From Lepidostoma basale (taxonomy: Eukaryota > Arthropoda > Insecta > Trichoptera > Lepidostomatidae): a stretch of DNA of 64,000 nt. This document shows positions 31,475 through 43,900 of the stretch, in pieces (the first letter of the stretch is position 1; each line of letters starts with the position of its first letter). The stretch lies in NCBI GenBank assembly GCA_022606425.2, contig JAHDVF020001556.1:744001-808000 (forward strand), written 5' to 3'. The notes beneath the pieces are model-generated. The model worked only from the letters and a program-made list of their open reading frames with translations. It was not told the origin of the DNA and ran no database searches. Made by a program: the position numbers and the translations under genes.

Positions 31475-32085
31475 CATAAAATCTTTATTAATGTACTGTG
31501 AAGGTCTCTGCAAATCATACAGTACTAGACTACGCCTGGAGATGTCTCTCCAATTTTATGCCTACTTGGATCAGTTATTTTATACAACATTTTGAATGTA
31601 TTCAGTTCGTAAAACATGTAACTAGCCGATAAATTATTTAATTTTGTGCACACCAATAGATGTCACCGGTAGTCTAAATTTTGGCATAATCTGGGAATAT
31701 TGGAGAAATTGTAAATGAGCCCCAAGCATGGGGTCATGCGTTATCTGACTATGCACTCAATGGCCCCACGGTTGAGGCGGTACATTGGAGGTTAATATGT
31801 GAGAACAACAGAATCCCAACTAAGAATATGTGTAATTTATTCGTACTTTGGTGTTAATGTTTTCTCGGTCGCCATGTAATTGATCATTTGCAGTCAAAAT
31901 GGCCAAGGAAACTCATACTCAAGAATCAAAAAATACATCTGATTGTGATAATTAATGCATTTAATGTAATTTGTATTCTTTAAGGTTTTTATATGTCTTT
32001 TTTTAAAATAAATATTTTTGTACTTATTTTTGTGTTTAATTTTTTCCCAAGTAAAAAACAATAGTATGTAACCATATTGGTGAAA
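31475..32085. other. No gene seen
   Basis: A GC-richer patch at 31705-31800 (CCCCAAGCATGGGGTCATG, GGCCCCACGGTTGAGG) stands out from the AT-rich context but has no ORF. The rest is AT-rich. Confidence 0.3.
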
Positions 32086-32087
32086 TG

Positions 32088-32345
32088 AATGGTGCAATTT
32101 AAGTTGTCATCGCAAACCATAACCTATCCAAAAAATTTAAATGGCAGTGCACAACGGTGTTCTTGTACAAACCCTTATGTATAGAAGCGAAGCATGGAGC
32201 TGGCAAAAGAAGGATGAAAGTAGAATAAATGCAGTAGAAATGAAAATATAAGATGTGGATGAAAGTGTTATGAGGAAAATGATGAAAGGATTATTAAGAT
32301 GGTTTGGACACATGGAAAGATTGAATGAATAAAGAATGGTAAAGA
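32088..32345 (+). pseudogene. LINE family A fragment
   Basis: AVHNGVLVQTLMYRSEAWSW, QKKDESRINAVEM, then a deletion and RWFGHMERLNE. Interrupted at 32345 by a different LINE tail. Confidence 0.6.
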
Positions 32346-32695
32346 ACTAGAACCGATTAGAGGCCTTTGAGATGTGGATACACCGAAGGATGTTACGCAT
32401 CTCCTGGACTGACATGGTCAGCAGCACAAACGTTCTCCATAGAGCCAGAGTTGACAGAGAGTTGCTGAGCAACATCAAAGTCTGTAAGGTGTCCTACTTG
32501 GGCCATGTTCTGAGAGGCGAAAAGTTCGCACTGTAAGACTGAGGGTAAGATGGGAGAAGGCAGGTTTCCTGGCTGAGGAACATCCGAGAGAGGACCGTGG
32601 GGGAGTTGTTCCGAGCTGCCCAGGACAGGGAGGCCTACTCAAGGGTGATAGCCAACGTTGGGGAGACCTGACAGGACACGGAAAGAAGTAGAAAG
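32345..32695 (+). pseudogene. LINE RT tail, R family, inserted in family A
   Basis: NRLEAFEMWIHRRMLRISWT, then LLSNIKVCKVSYLGHVLRGE, VRWEKAGFLAEEH. Related to 10735-11340. At 32696 family A resumes (CTAGAAATGGAGGAAAACG, then the H-D-Q-I-N codons). Confidence 0.6.
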
Positions 32696-32789
32696 AACTA
32701 GAAATGGAGGAAAACGTGGCACGATCAAATAAATAAAATATGAAACGTCCAAGAGACAAATCAATGTAAAAGGTGAATCTATGTGTGTG

Positions 32790-32955
32790 ATAGGCTAACA
32801 TGTGATAGGTAGGTAATCTATCGCCATTTTATTGTCACGTGAATTCTTCACCAGAACAAAGACAGTGTGACAATCACACTGCCATCGCTGTGGGAACGAA
32901 TCCGGGACCTTCGAGTGGCAGTCAAAGTACTTGCCACTCGGCCATGAAGGTCGTA
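32790..32955 (-). mobile_element. tRNA-derived SINE, inverted partner
   Basis: Minus-strand head at about 32955 (ACCTTCATGGCCGAGTGGC) and B box GGTCCCGGATTCG, then the body to about 32795. Lies head to head with the next SINE, 16 bp apart. Confidence 0.75.
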
Positions 32956-32971
32956 TGTATGTTTAAAGATG

Positions 32972-33235
32972 GTCGACCTTCGTGGCAGAGTGGTAAGAGC
33001 TCTGACTTCCATTCCGAAGGTCCCGGGTTCGATTCCCGGCGATGGCAGTGTGATTGTCACACTTTCTTTGGTCTGGTGTAGAAATTCACGTGACAATAAA
33101 AAATGGCGATAGATTGGCTATCTATCACATGTCTTAAGAATCAATATAATAGCTAAAATAAATTGTATACAGTAATTGGGTTCAAAGGACCTGTTGTATA
33201 CAAGGAAAAAAAAAAGAAAAAAGAAAAGATAATTC
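32972..33235 (+). mobile_element. tRNA-derived SINE, complete copy
   Basis: tRNA-like head with an A box in TGGCAGAGTGGTAAGAGC (32983-33000) and a B box in GGGTTCGATTCCCGG (33025-33039): an internal RNA polymerase III promoter. The body contains GTGTGATTGTCACAC and ends in an A-rich tail (33207-33230). The same sequence occurs at 3001, 5448, 32790 and 52140, so it is a SINE and not a working tRNA gene. Confidence 0.85.
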
Positions 33236-33239
33236 TAAA

Positions 33240-34370
33240 CATAATAATTAAACTCTTTTGTGTGTTATTAATTATTTATTTATTTTTATAAAAGTACTTC
33301 AAATGTTACAGATATTACTCATATTAATACGACAAAAAGTAACTATGTACAAAAAGGTATTTAATAATTATTACTTAAGATGTCTTTGACACATTTAGGT
33401 AGCACCAACAGAAGCTCAAAAACTGGATAATAATATTTATCATACAAAATAATAAAACGTATCCAAAGAACTAACCTAATTGACTAATGCATAATAGAGA
33501 AATATAAAATACAGTGACAAGTAAAAAAAATAAAGCAATCATAGTTAAAAACATTTAAAATTTAAAAAAGCTTAAAGTTTTTATTATAAAAGTAAAGATT
33601 AATTAATAATATTTAAGGTAAAAAATATTCAATCAAGTCACATGTTTAAATATAATTTAAATTGGTATTTTTTTATGAATTAGTAAAATAACTATGGCTT
33701 TCTTATGACTTAAATCAAATTTTTAAAAGGCACTCTTGATATTATTCTATTTTATAATAAAATAAAAATATTAAAATTAATAATTAGTTCAGATTCTTAA
33801 TTTGAAATGTTAATAATTAAAAAAATATATAAACTGACTACCGCTATATAAAATGTACTGGTTCAATTTTGCAAATGTTGAGAAATTGTCTTACAGAGAT
33901 TGTTATTCATATTTTCATTAACAGATGGCGTTATCTTATGAAGTAAGATTAATTATATTTGTAAGTATTTAAATTAAATTTTCAAGGTTTAAAATGAGTC
34001 TCACTAATACATTAAATAATTTATAAGTCATTGAATTGATTTTATTTTATGTTTAAAGTGACTTGTGTTCATAAATTACATTTATCCTCAATTTATAACT
34101 CATAAAATATATATAAATATTAATATTTTTTCCCATTACATCTTACTCTGAAATATACTACATAAAACATTTTTTTAGGATAATATCTTTAAAACTGGTT
34201 CGTTACATTAGATAATGTCAAAAACTTAAAAATAAATGTTAGTTGGATGAAAAATACAAAGATGGTCTTGTTTTGTTTTTATTAAAAAGAAAACACTTTA
34301 GCTATCTTTTAAACAGATGTTGAGGTTAGGTTAGGTTGATAACATCTTTTAGTTTATAGCAATTCATCAA
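33240..34370. other. AT-rich spacer 3' of the large gene
   Basis: No coding sequence seen. The 3' UTR of the minus-strand gene probably lies in 33900-34390. A minus-strand AATAAA-type signal cannot be chosen with confidence. Confidence 0.35.
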
Positions 34371-34393
34371 TTAGAGTTGAGTCTTATGTTGTC

Positions 34394-34917
34394 TCAATTG
34401 TATCCAAGGTATGATCCATTGCTGTCTTTCCAAGAATGTTCTTTTTTGCCAACAAATTTTTCTCTAGGCGGTGGTCTCAGAGACTTACTGTCGGATTTTC
34501 TAAGTGTTGACGTGCTGCTTGAGGTAGGGTTTCTTCCATTGGTAGCTGATCTCCTCGTCAGCGTAGATGTGCCAGACCTAGAAGGGACCGACCGCTCTTC
34601 ACTGGGGCGTACATCGTACTTGGACGATGTCAAATTCTTTGTGGATGACGATTTGCCTTTACCAAAGAGAAGGGTGGATTCCTTCTTGGGTGGCTGCTTC
34701 GGGGCTGGTTTCTCAGCCCGCTTTAGAGTCGATTGCTGATTCTGTGAGTAGTTGATGTCGTAGCCTTCCCGGTAGAATCTTGGTTTCCACGGAGCGAGAA
34801 CGGAGAATGATCGCGATACCCTCTTGGTGTATGGTTGAAGTTTTGATGAGTTGATGGACGAGACGTCATCCCTTGACCGTCCGCGTGATACTCGACCAGT
34901 CACTGGTATGTCACCAA
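34394..34917 (-). CDS. Large gene, exon 8 (C-terminus)
   Basis: 173 codons and TGA. V-G-D-I-P-V-T-G-R-V-S-R-G-R, then SRSFSVLAPWKPRFYREGYD (the aromatic island), a Lys/Ser-rich region with APKQPPKKESTLLFGKGKSS, and the end D-S-N-G-S-Y-L-G-Y-N. Acceptor AAATATAG|TT. Confidence 0.9.
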
Positions 34918-37900
34918 CTATATTTAAAAAAATTAATTAAGACAGATTAATGTATATTTATTTTTTCAATTTATTCTTAATTTTAAGTGACACCTTCACT
35001 AGTGGAAAGTGGTTGAATTATTATAGTTTTAAATAAAATATAGGTATTTAATGGCTGAATCCAGATAAGGCATGGGTGTATGAAAAAATATCCTACCTGT
35101 AGGGGCATGTAGATACACAACACTTCTCTGAGATTGCAGACTGGATTCCCCTTCAGTGCTACTTCCTGCAGGACTTCCATTGGGAGGAGCTCGGCGTCTT
35201 CTTGTCCTTAAAATAAAATTATATTTAATTTTTTTTTATATATAATGAAAATAATCCACCAGAAAGAAAAGAATCAGAAGATGATTGCTAGTTGCCGAAA
35301 CCAGTTGAAACCATAAAACCAAGTGCAATGAAACTAAATCAATATATTTATTATTATAAATATATATACTAAGAAATTTCAATTAACAACATTAATATTT
35401 TATACAGCTACTATTGAATCAAATATTTCAGATTCTTTTTCTTCTTCGCGGCGCTACATCCCGGTGTGGGACTTGGCCTCCTACACGACAGTTCTCCACT
35501 GGCTTCCTGTCCCTGGCCATCTCTCTAGATTCTCCAGATCTTTCTACTTTCTCCAAAAAATATTTCAAATAAATGCCACTGCAATCTAGCCAGCCATTTA
35601 TTGGAATGATTCTTGTCCCAATTAATGATTCACTCTCACATTCATTTAATCCATAGACAATAAAAAAATAAACTACCTGATATCGTTTCTGCTGCCCGTC
35701 AACTCTTGTCTGCTCCCCCTGACATCGTGTTTACTGGACAGCAGATCTGCTGAGTTAGATCTGTCTTCGATTATTTCCCTACTTCCGTACCCGTTCTTCA
35801 GAGTGGAAGCTTTAGTCGTCTTGGATCCGCTGTGACTTCGGGATCGCCTCTTCTCCCTGTAAGGACTCATTGGAGGCTTTTTCAAACTGTCATCTTTGCT
35901 TTGACTGTCTCTGAAGTGGCTCTCATCCTCAGAGTTGCTGTGAATCTCGGAGATGTTGTGAAGATCTCTTTTTGTCGTGTTATACTTCTCCCTGTTGTAG
36001 CTGTTCGCTAGTAGATTTTGCCTGGAGTCAAAGCCGTTAGATCCATTTTGAAGGTTGGACAGCGAAGAACTTTTGTGTTTATTTTCCGGCTTGACGGATC
36101 TGTCCAGGGCGTGGACGGAACTGGAAAGGACTTTGCCAGATCTAGTCAAAGTGGATTTGCCGTTGACCTCCTGCGAGCGTTTTCTCAGCGTGTTGTGTTT
36201 TGTGCTGCTGTCCACAGACTCCTGATCGGTGTCTCCAAAGAATCTCAGACTTTTAGTGGGAGTCTTTGATGATGTATACCGTTTTGGAGATCCGTGTGAT
36301 TCTTCTTCAGTGGTGGTTAGAACGCTGTCTTTCTCAACCTACAAAAATATAATTTATGAGGTTATAATTGACTTATTATCTATTAATTATATCATGCTAT
36401 AAATTGTGTACACATTGAAAATATAATTGGAAAGAAATGCAAATTAGCAAGGTGCAATTTTTATGCAATTGATTTGCTGATTGTTATTTTTAGAAGACTT
36501 CATGTGTTGTGCGGAACAATTATTTCAGAATTGTTTTAATATTACATTTAATTGGCAAGTGATACAAATTTATAGGCTGGCTTCGGATGTTAGTGACTAC
36601 AATAATCTTCAAATCAAATCAGCTTATTTTCTCAACAGACATTACAATTAAAATTAAGGTTTAAGGCATCTATTGAGAAAAGGTAAAAAAATATGTATAT
36701 ATTGTACCAGGAATGTATAAGATATGTTTCGTCTTTGGGAAGACAAGATACTCTCTGAAGTCTAGAGTATTTGTCTTTTGAACGTACTTTCATTAATACG
36801 AAAGACGTCTATTTCCGAGGAGACCGTATTCAGCAGACTAAATTGCTCTTCCCACCGATGTCACAAGAAGCAGGTTGATTCTGGCTACCGGTAGGTAAAA
36901 CAATCTATGCTGTTGCCTGTGGAGATATCTATAGCGGCGACATCAATTGTTCTTTGCCCCATCACGCAGAACCAACCTGCCTTTGGTGATGTCAGTAGGA
37001 AGAGTAATTAGGAGGTTGAATTTAATCGACTCGGATTTGGAGATTTTTAGTGTCAGTGAGGCAGTGTTCGTAAAAAATATATTACCAATTCTGGAAAGAG
37101 TACTGCCTCACTGACGTCCACATATTTGGGATCCTACTGAGATACTCCGTAGGTATGTTATTTCTTAGTTTCATATCGATGTAATAAGTCGCCTAAATGT
37201 TTTTAGTTTGTTCTATCTCATTGGTGTATAAGAAAAATAAATAAATAAACTGAAACAAGAACAGAAAGGTATAATATATACCTTAACATCCTTTTTCTTC
37301 CTGGCCAATCTATCCAGTGACTTGAACCAGCCTGTCTTGGCGGTCGTCTCAGTTCTCTTGGTGCTGGTGGACCTTTCCACACCCCGCTCCCTGGTCAGGG
37401 TCCGTCCCTCTTCCAGGCCGGCCCGGCTGTTCCCGCGTCTCAGGTCTGTGGTGCTGCGACGCTCCAGAGGAGGCGGTGTGGCCAACCGGCGCCTTTGACT
37501 GTAGTCCAAATCCTGAAATAAAGATTATTAATATGATTAAATTGCAGAATGAAAACAGAATATTTATTCTGCAATATGAAAAGTACTTTCAATTGTTATT
37601 TGTTGAAGAAATAATTTTTTGTTTGAAATATTACATAAGATAATTACGCGAGATAGGTTGCTTGGAAAACTTCTGATTAAGATGTTATTAGAATAAACAA
37701 AAGTTGTTTAAAAATAGAAGAACTAAAAATTCTATAAATGATATGAAATATTCACGACACGTGTTTCGTCTTATGAGGACATCTTCGAGTGTGCAGGCTT
37801 AAATATAATGTGTTACTTATATAGACTTTGGGGTATGTCCCCCCCCACTTCTACACAGATTATTTGTGGAAGTGGTTAACAATTATAGGTGCATTGTTTA

Positions 37901-40900
37901 ATTTCTGGGTATTTCTGTGGACTGATTAACTATAATGTATACCAAATGGGAAAAGAAGGATGAAAGTAGAATAAATAGTAACGGTAGAAATGAGATGTCT
38001 TGAGTTAGTCTGTGTATGATAGTGTCAAATGCAAATATAAGAAGTGAATCCAGTGCAAATGGAAAGTGTTATGAAATAATGAAAGGGTTATTAAGATGGC
38101 TTGGACACATGAAACGAGAGAATATGTCAGGAAAGAATGTATGGCTGTCCATTATTTCTGCCTACCTCTTACCGGCGTGATGGTTAGTTGATTAGGTTTT
38201 TTTCCTTTCCTTGCACTTATAGGAAATTGGCATGTAAGTGTAAATTCATGTATCTGCATTGATGACTTTTGTGACAAGTGCAGATGTTTCATTTAAGAGT
38301 GTAGATGTTTGGCTTATAAGTGTAGATGATTGGTTTATAAGTGTATATGTTTGGCTTGTATGTACAGTAGATTGATTGATGAATCATAATACTCACAGAC
38401 TGGTAGTGCAGATCGGGGTCTTTCTTGGAGGAGGGTCCGCGGTACTCCGTGTACCGCCGTCTTAGATCCTCCTCGCGCACCATGGCCGACCCACTCTCCT
38501 TCCCCTTCTTACTCTTCTTGGAAGAGTCACGGGAGAAGAGCTGCTTCACCTGGAAACAATATGTCTCTCAATATTATTAAGCCTTCAAGCAAGAACAGAA
38601 GGCAAAAAAGTTGACAAATCGAGATGGGCGGATCATAAATATTTTTACGTCTTATCATTAATCAAATCAGCTTATTTTTCTCAAAAGACATTTTTAGTTT
38701 AAGTCATCTATTTGAGAACAGTTAAAATATCAGAAACGCATGGGAGATGGAGGAAATATCAGAAAGTCAAGAGTATTTGTCTTCTAAATGTACTTTCAAT
38801 AATATGAAAGATGTCGATCTTATAGACCGATCCAAGAAGGCGATAGAACTCCATAGTTTTCGTATCTTTGTGCAGAGACTCATGAAAAACTTTTGCAGGT
38901 AATCAAAACCCATCCAGAGCTGTTGTGTTTATTAAGATTTTGTAATATAAGTTTGAAATAGATGGAAAAAGAAATCTGTGATTGAAACAAGGTGTAAACT
39001 AAATTGATAGAAATGTTACAATAAACAAAGCAGAGAGTTAACAATTTGTTATGCTCATTAAGAAAAAAATTCTTACAACTTTTTTACCTTTTCTAAGCCG
39101 CTAATTTTCTTTGTAGCCTTTGGAGGCTTCGAGTCAATCTTGTCTGCGGTGCTCTTCCTCTCTTCAAACTTGTCAATTCGAGGGTCATAGAAGGAGCCAT
39201 CGTCGATGCTCTTCTCCCGGTGCACAAACTCTTCTCGCCTAGCGCTCACCCTCCTGCTCTCGGCGGTCTCGTGCCTGTAGCCAGAATGGTCTCGGTCATG
39301 GCGGAATTCCGAGTTGTCCTGGTCGTAGTCGAAGGCGTACCTAGACTTGGGAGGCGAATGGTTGTCCTCCGTGTGCTGTCTCTCGCTGGCGATCAGGAGA
39401 GAGGAAGCGAAACCCTCGTCTTCGCTCTCGTTCCTCAAATCTCCCCGACTTCTTCTCGCGCTTATGACTTTAGAAGATGAAACAACTCTCCTCGAATGGA
39501 TGTCCCCGTTCGAGTCTTTTCTGAAGTCGTTTTCGATTCCGGAATCGGCGAACTTGTTGTCCCGATCGCGGTCGTTTTCGTATCTGCTTCTCGAAGATTC
39601 CGGTCCGGAGGTTTCTCCTCCATATCCCAAGTCTCTTCTCTCCTCTGACTCGTGCTGCCTCAGAGACCTGGAACTGGTCTGTTCCAAGTAATCGTTTTGA
39701 TTTCTAAAATGCTTGTCACTCGTATTTTGTCTGTTTCGTCTCAAAGAGTTGTGGTAAGTCTCCGGTCTCTCTGGGTCGTACTGCTCGTCCAAGTTGCTTT
39801 TGCCCCTCTTTACCATTTCTGGGTTAGATGCGTAGTGATCCCTGGTGCTTCCGAACTTTTCGTGTTTATATTTAGAACTGACGTACCTCGAGTTGGTGCT
39901 CAGTCCGTCTTGACTAGAACCTTGGTGACGAGATTTGGGTTTGTATTTCTTAATATCTGGAGAATACCTCGGACCGCTGACCTGGGAGTCCAGACTCGGC
40001 GGTTCATACTCGGGCTCGGGAGGGAAGTACCTCGCTGGTTTCGGAGGAGAGAAGTATTTGTTTTCTGGCGGCTCTTCGGCGAGACGCCTGTCGATGAATT
40101 CTCGCCTGTCTATCTCTTCTCCTAAAACGGGTTCAAACAGCGATGTCTCCGGGTTGTATTTCGTTTTTGAGTGATTTTCTTTTTTGCTTAGCGTCCCATC
40201 TTTATCTCTGCTCGTACTCAGAGTGTACTCATCTGTATATCCCGATTTGACTTTACCATCATCCCTGTAATACTTGCTCATCTCCGAGACGTATCGTTTT
40301 GTTGCTTCTACAGGGTTTGCATCTTCCACATCGAACTCCTTCTCTGGCGTATATCTGGTGCTGAGGTTGCCCGGACTCGTCTGATCTCTGATCTTCCTCG
40401 CATTGATCCTGGACTCCAACAAATCTCTCCGATGACTAAGTTCGGCCTTCTTCTTGTCGTACTGTTCGTACTTCAAGTCGTCTTGTTCCATCGAGGTCTC
40501 TCTCCTTCTGGCGTCCATCCCGTCCGCTCTTCCGCGAGTTCTTTCGTAATCTATATAGCGCTGCTGCTCGCCGTGTGAGCCATTCAACGGGTAATCGTTA
40601 GCGTAATCGGGCTCCTTGTCAACGAACGACCTTTGATTGAAGTCTTTGAATCTCGGCGTGATAGGACTATCTTTCTCCGGGATATAATCCTCTAGATGCC
40701 TGTATGGGTCGTCGCCTATCTTTCGACCGCTGTAAGAATAGTCTGTTTGATCTCTGGAATATGATTGTTGAACCCTGCTTTCTTCGTAACCCAGTCCTTC
40801 GTCTTCGTCAGAGTGCTGTCCCAGGCGCTGTTTCCCCGGTTTGACAGTTGTATGCACTGTTTGCTTCATTCCAGTCTTTTCTCCGTTCTCTCCGTTTCCG

Positions 40901-43900
40901 CAGACAACCTGAGCGTAAATAATTCCTGGAGGAGTTTCGGGAATGGTTTTGTTGATAGGAGATGGGACCCTTTCTGGACTTAACGACCTGGTGTACAGGT
41001 TGGGGTCAGGACTGACGCTAGGTTTAGTGTAAGAAAACGGTTGGTTATTGTTGTGAGCTGCCACATTCGTCGGTGCGAGAAGAGAGGCTTTGGGAGGAGG
41101 AGAAAATTTATCTTTGTTCAGAATTCTGACCATGGTATCGACGGTTTGTCCTTTGGTTAGCGGTAACTTCTCCGGTGGCTTCTGACTACTATGGATCATT
41201 TCGGGATTCTTCCCCAGAAATGACTTGTTCTCCAGCTGATCGATAGTTGCCTTGATAGATCTTTTGACGTCTTTGGAGTTGAAATCTTTATTCTTCACCT
41301 CGATTTCATCGATAAAAAGTTTTTTACGGGAATTGCTTTTAGGCAATGTGCCGTAAGTGTTCAGAGTCTTCTTGGCTTGAACAAAAGATTCGTCTTTACC
41401 AGTGAGAGTCTTGGCTCTCTTCGGTCTGGCTGGAGGTTTGGGTTCTTTGATCCTTGGCGGTTTTTCGACAGGGTTTACTTTACGTTCAGGAGAACTAGTG
41501 GTTGCTCTCTGAGAAGCTTTCGAATGTTTTGGCGTCTCACAAATTTCTATAACAACCTTCTCAACTTCGACATTTTTCGGTGGACTACTTTGTTTTGAGT
41601 TGCCGGATTTGAAGTAGTCTTCTCCCTGGTTTATCTCTATTATGGGAGATAACTGAGTCTTTTTACCTATCACTGATTTAAGGTACTCCTCCGATTCGCT
41701 TCCAGTCCTTCTCCTGATCGGTTTTTGTATCGTAACACTAGATTTGAGATCACTGACGTCACTTTTGCTTCTCTTGACTGTGATGTTTGATTTTTTGGTT
41801 CCTTGCGGATGCGCGGATCCGGGGTCTTCTTTATCAGTCTTCTTGAATAGATTTAAAAGAGAATTCTTCTGCGGCTTCTTTGTCTTTTTAGAGCTCACAT
41901 CACTGACGGATCTCGCCAGGGATGACTTCAAGCTTACAGCCGGGAGCTGGGTCGTGATGCCGAGTTCTTCGCTTCTTCGCCTCGGAGGGTCTGACGCACT
42001 GATGTCTAGAGTCGGACGATTACGACGACGCCTGGAAGATGAAATATTAAAAGCAATTAGAAGCATTAAATGACAAAAGCGTGGAGTGTGGAATGATTTG
42101 AAAAAGTGCGGAATTGTCATTTTCATTATTTGGCTGAAGAGGCAGAGTGCAGTTCTTTCAGGAATCCTACAGATCAAAATTTGCTTTCTATTGTTTAATA
42201 CATTGTACCATTAATTAAGGGACATGTTAGGAATAAGCCTAAGAGACAGAGTCAGGAACAATATGGTGAGAGAAAAAACGACGGTCACTGACATCATCCA
42301 CCGTGTAGCGACTCTAAAATGGCAATGGGCTGGTCACGTAGCCAGAAGTTCGAAGAAAAAATTAACAAAGAGACTGCTGACTTGGAGACCATGGACCGCA
42401 AAGAGAAATGCAGGCCGACTGCAACTATGAAGGATGACCTGAACCGACACGTCGGCATAACCTAGATGCAGTCTGCACAAGACAGAGTGGTGTGGAAGCG
42501 AATGAAGGGGGTCTTTGTCAAGGAGTGGAAGGGAATAGGCTAAAGAAGATGAATACATTGACGTTTTAGAGATCATGGACATCTTGAAGGTTATGGTTAT
42601 TTAAAGAGGGTATATGTCCAAAACCATATGTTATTAAATGGTGTTAAATTAAGATAATTGGAAAACTTTTCAGAAACACCTTCATTTAAGAAGTACTGGC
42701 AACATTAACTTAACGGAACTCATTATCACCTTAAAATTACTAGTTAGTCGAACAAACCAATTTTTAAGATTCTTATCAGATGGTATTTTATATATTGTAT
42801 GTACCATATATTTAAAAATTCCAAATTAAAAGATAAACTAACAAACCATCACACCGTTTCCCTGAAGAGGCAGGTAGAGAGAATGGACCGCCACACTACT
42901 CGATCCTGACACACCTCTCTAGGATCCTCCACATTCATTCAGCGAGTATACACGCAAGTAAATTCTTTTGACATTAATATTTGATTAATTTCGTCATGGC
43001 GAGTTTTCTTCGGTCTCCCATGACTCCGTACTCCATTCACACCGTTAACTATCTTTCTTAACCATTCTTCCTTCCATGTGTTCCATATGTTCAAACCAAT
43101 GCAGTGATCTTTCATAATTACATTCATAATGTTTTCTTCCGCTATACGTTCCTTCTTTATGACCAGTATTGTAAATGGATTGACCCACTTTAATGTAATT
43201 TGTTAAATGTTACTAAATTATTTATATTTGGTGAAATTTGGATACGCCGAAGGAGTTACTCACCCTCTGACCGGCAGTGAGTGGAAGCGGTCCGGCGGAA
43301 GAGTTGAGGAACAGGTCGCCCTGTTGGCTTGCTGCAGCACCAGCTCCGCCTCTCGTTCCAGCTGCTGCCTGCTCAGCCCAGCCAGCCACTGTCTCCGCAC
43401 GGCCGGGCTGGCGGGGGGCGGTGCCCGCGAAGGGGCTGAAACAGAAATCAAAGTTTAAATGATGTGAACACAACGGTTAAACCAGAGGAAACACAACGGT
43501 TAAGCCAGAATAAACACACGGGTTAAGCCATAATAAACACAAGGGTTAAGCTAGAATAAACACAACGATTAAACCAGAATAAACACAAGGGTTAAGCCAT
43601 AATAAACGCAAGGGTTAAGCCATAATAAACACAAGGGTTAAGGTAGAAGAAACACAAGGGTTAAACCCAAAGAAACACAAGGGTTAAGCCCAAAGAAACA
43701 CGAGGGTTAAGCCCAAAGAAACACAAGGGTTAAGCCAGAAGAAACACAAGGGTTAAGCTAGAATAAACACAACGGTTAAACCAGAAGAAACACAAGGGTT
43801 AAACCAGAAGAAACACAAGGATTATGTCAGGAGAAACACAACGGTTCAGCTAGAATAATCACAACGGTTAAGCCAGAATAAATACGTCAACATAGGATTA

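Noticed and set aside
32972..33045. Functional tRNA gene
   Set aside because: A and B boxes are good, but the sequence is the head of a SINE that recurs at four other places, and the acceptor stem does not close.
39220..42073. Plus-strand ORFs opposite exon 3
   Set aside because: They are antisense shadows of the 981-codon exon and share no recognisable features.
42120..42177. Start of exon 3 reading at an upstream ATG (42177)
   Set aside because: The frame extends upstream of the splice acceptor at 42032 into AT-rich intron. The acceptor and phase with exon 2 are a better explanation.
43207..43473. Several overlapping ORFs of 61-83 aa on both strands
   Set aside because: They are shadows of exon 2 of the large gene. 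Only the minus frame reading PSRAPPPASP joins exon 3 in phase with proper splice sites.
43465..43885. CRISPR array
   Set aside because: Repeat units are contiguous and vary throughout; there are no unique spacers and no cas genes, and the DNA is eukaryotic.
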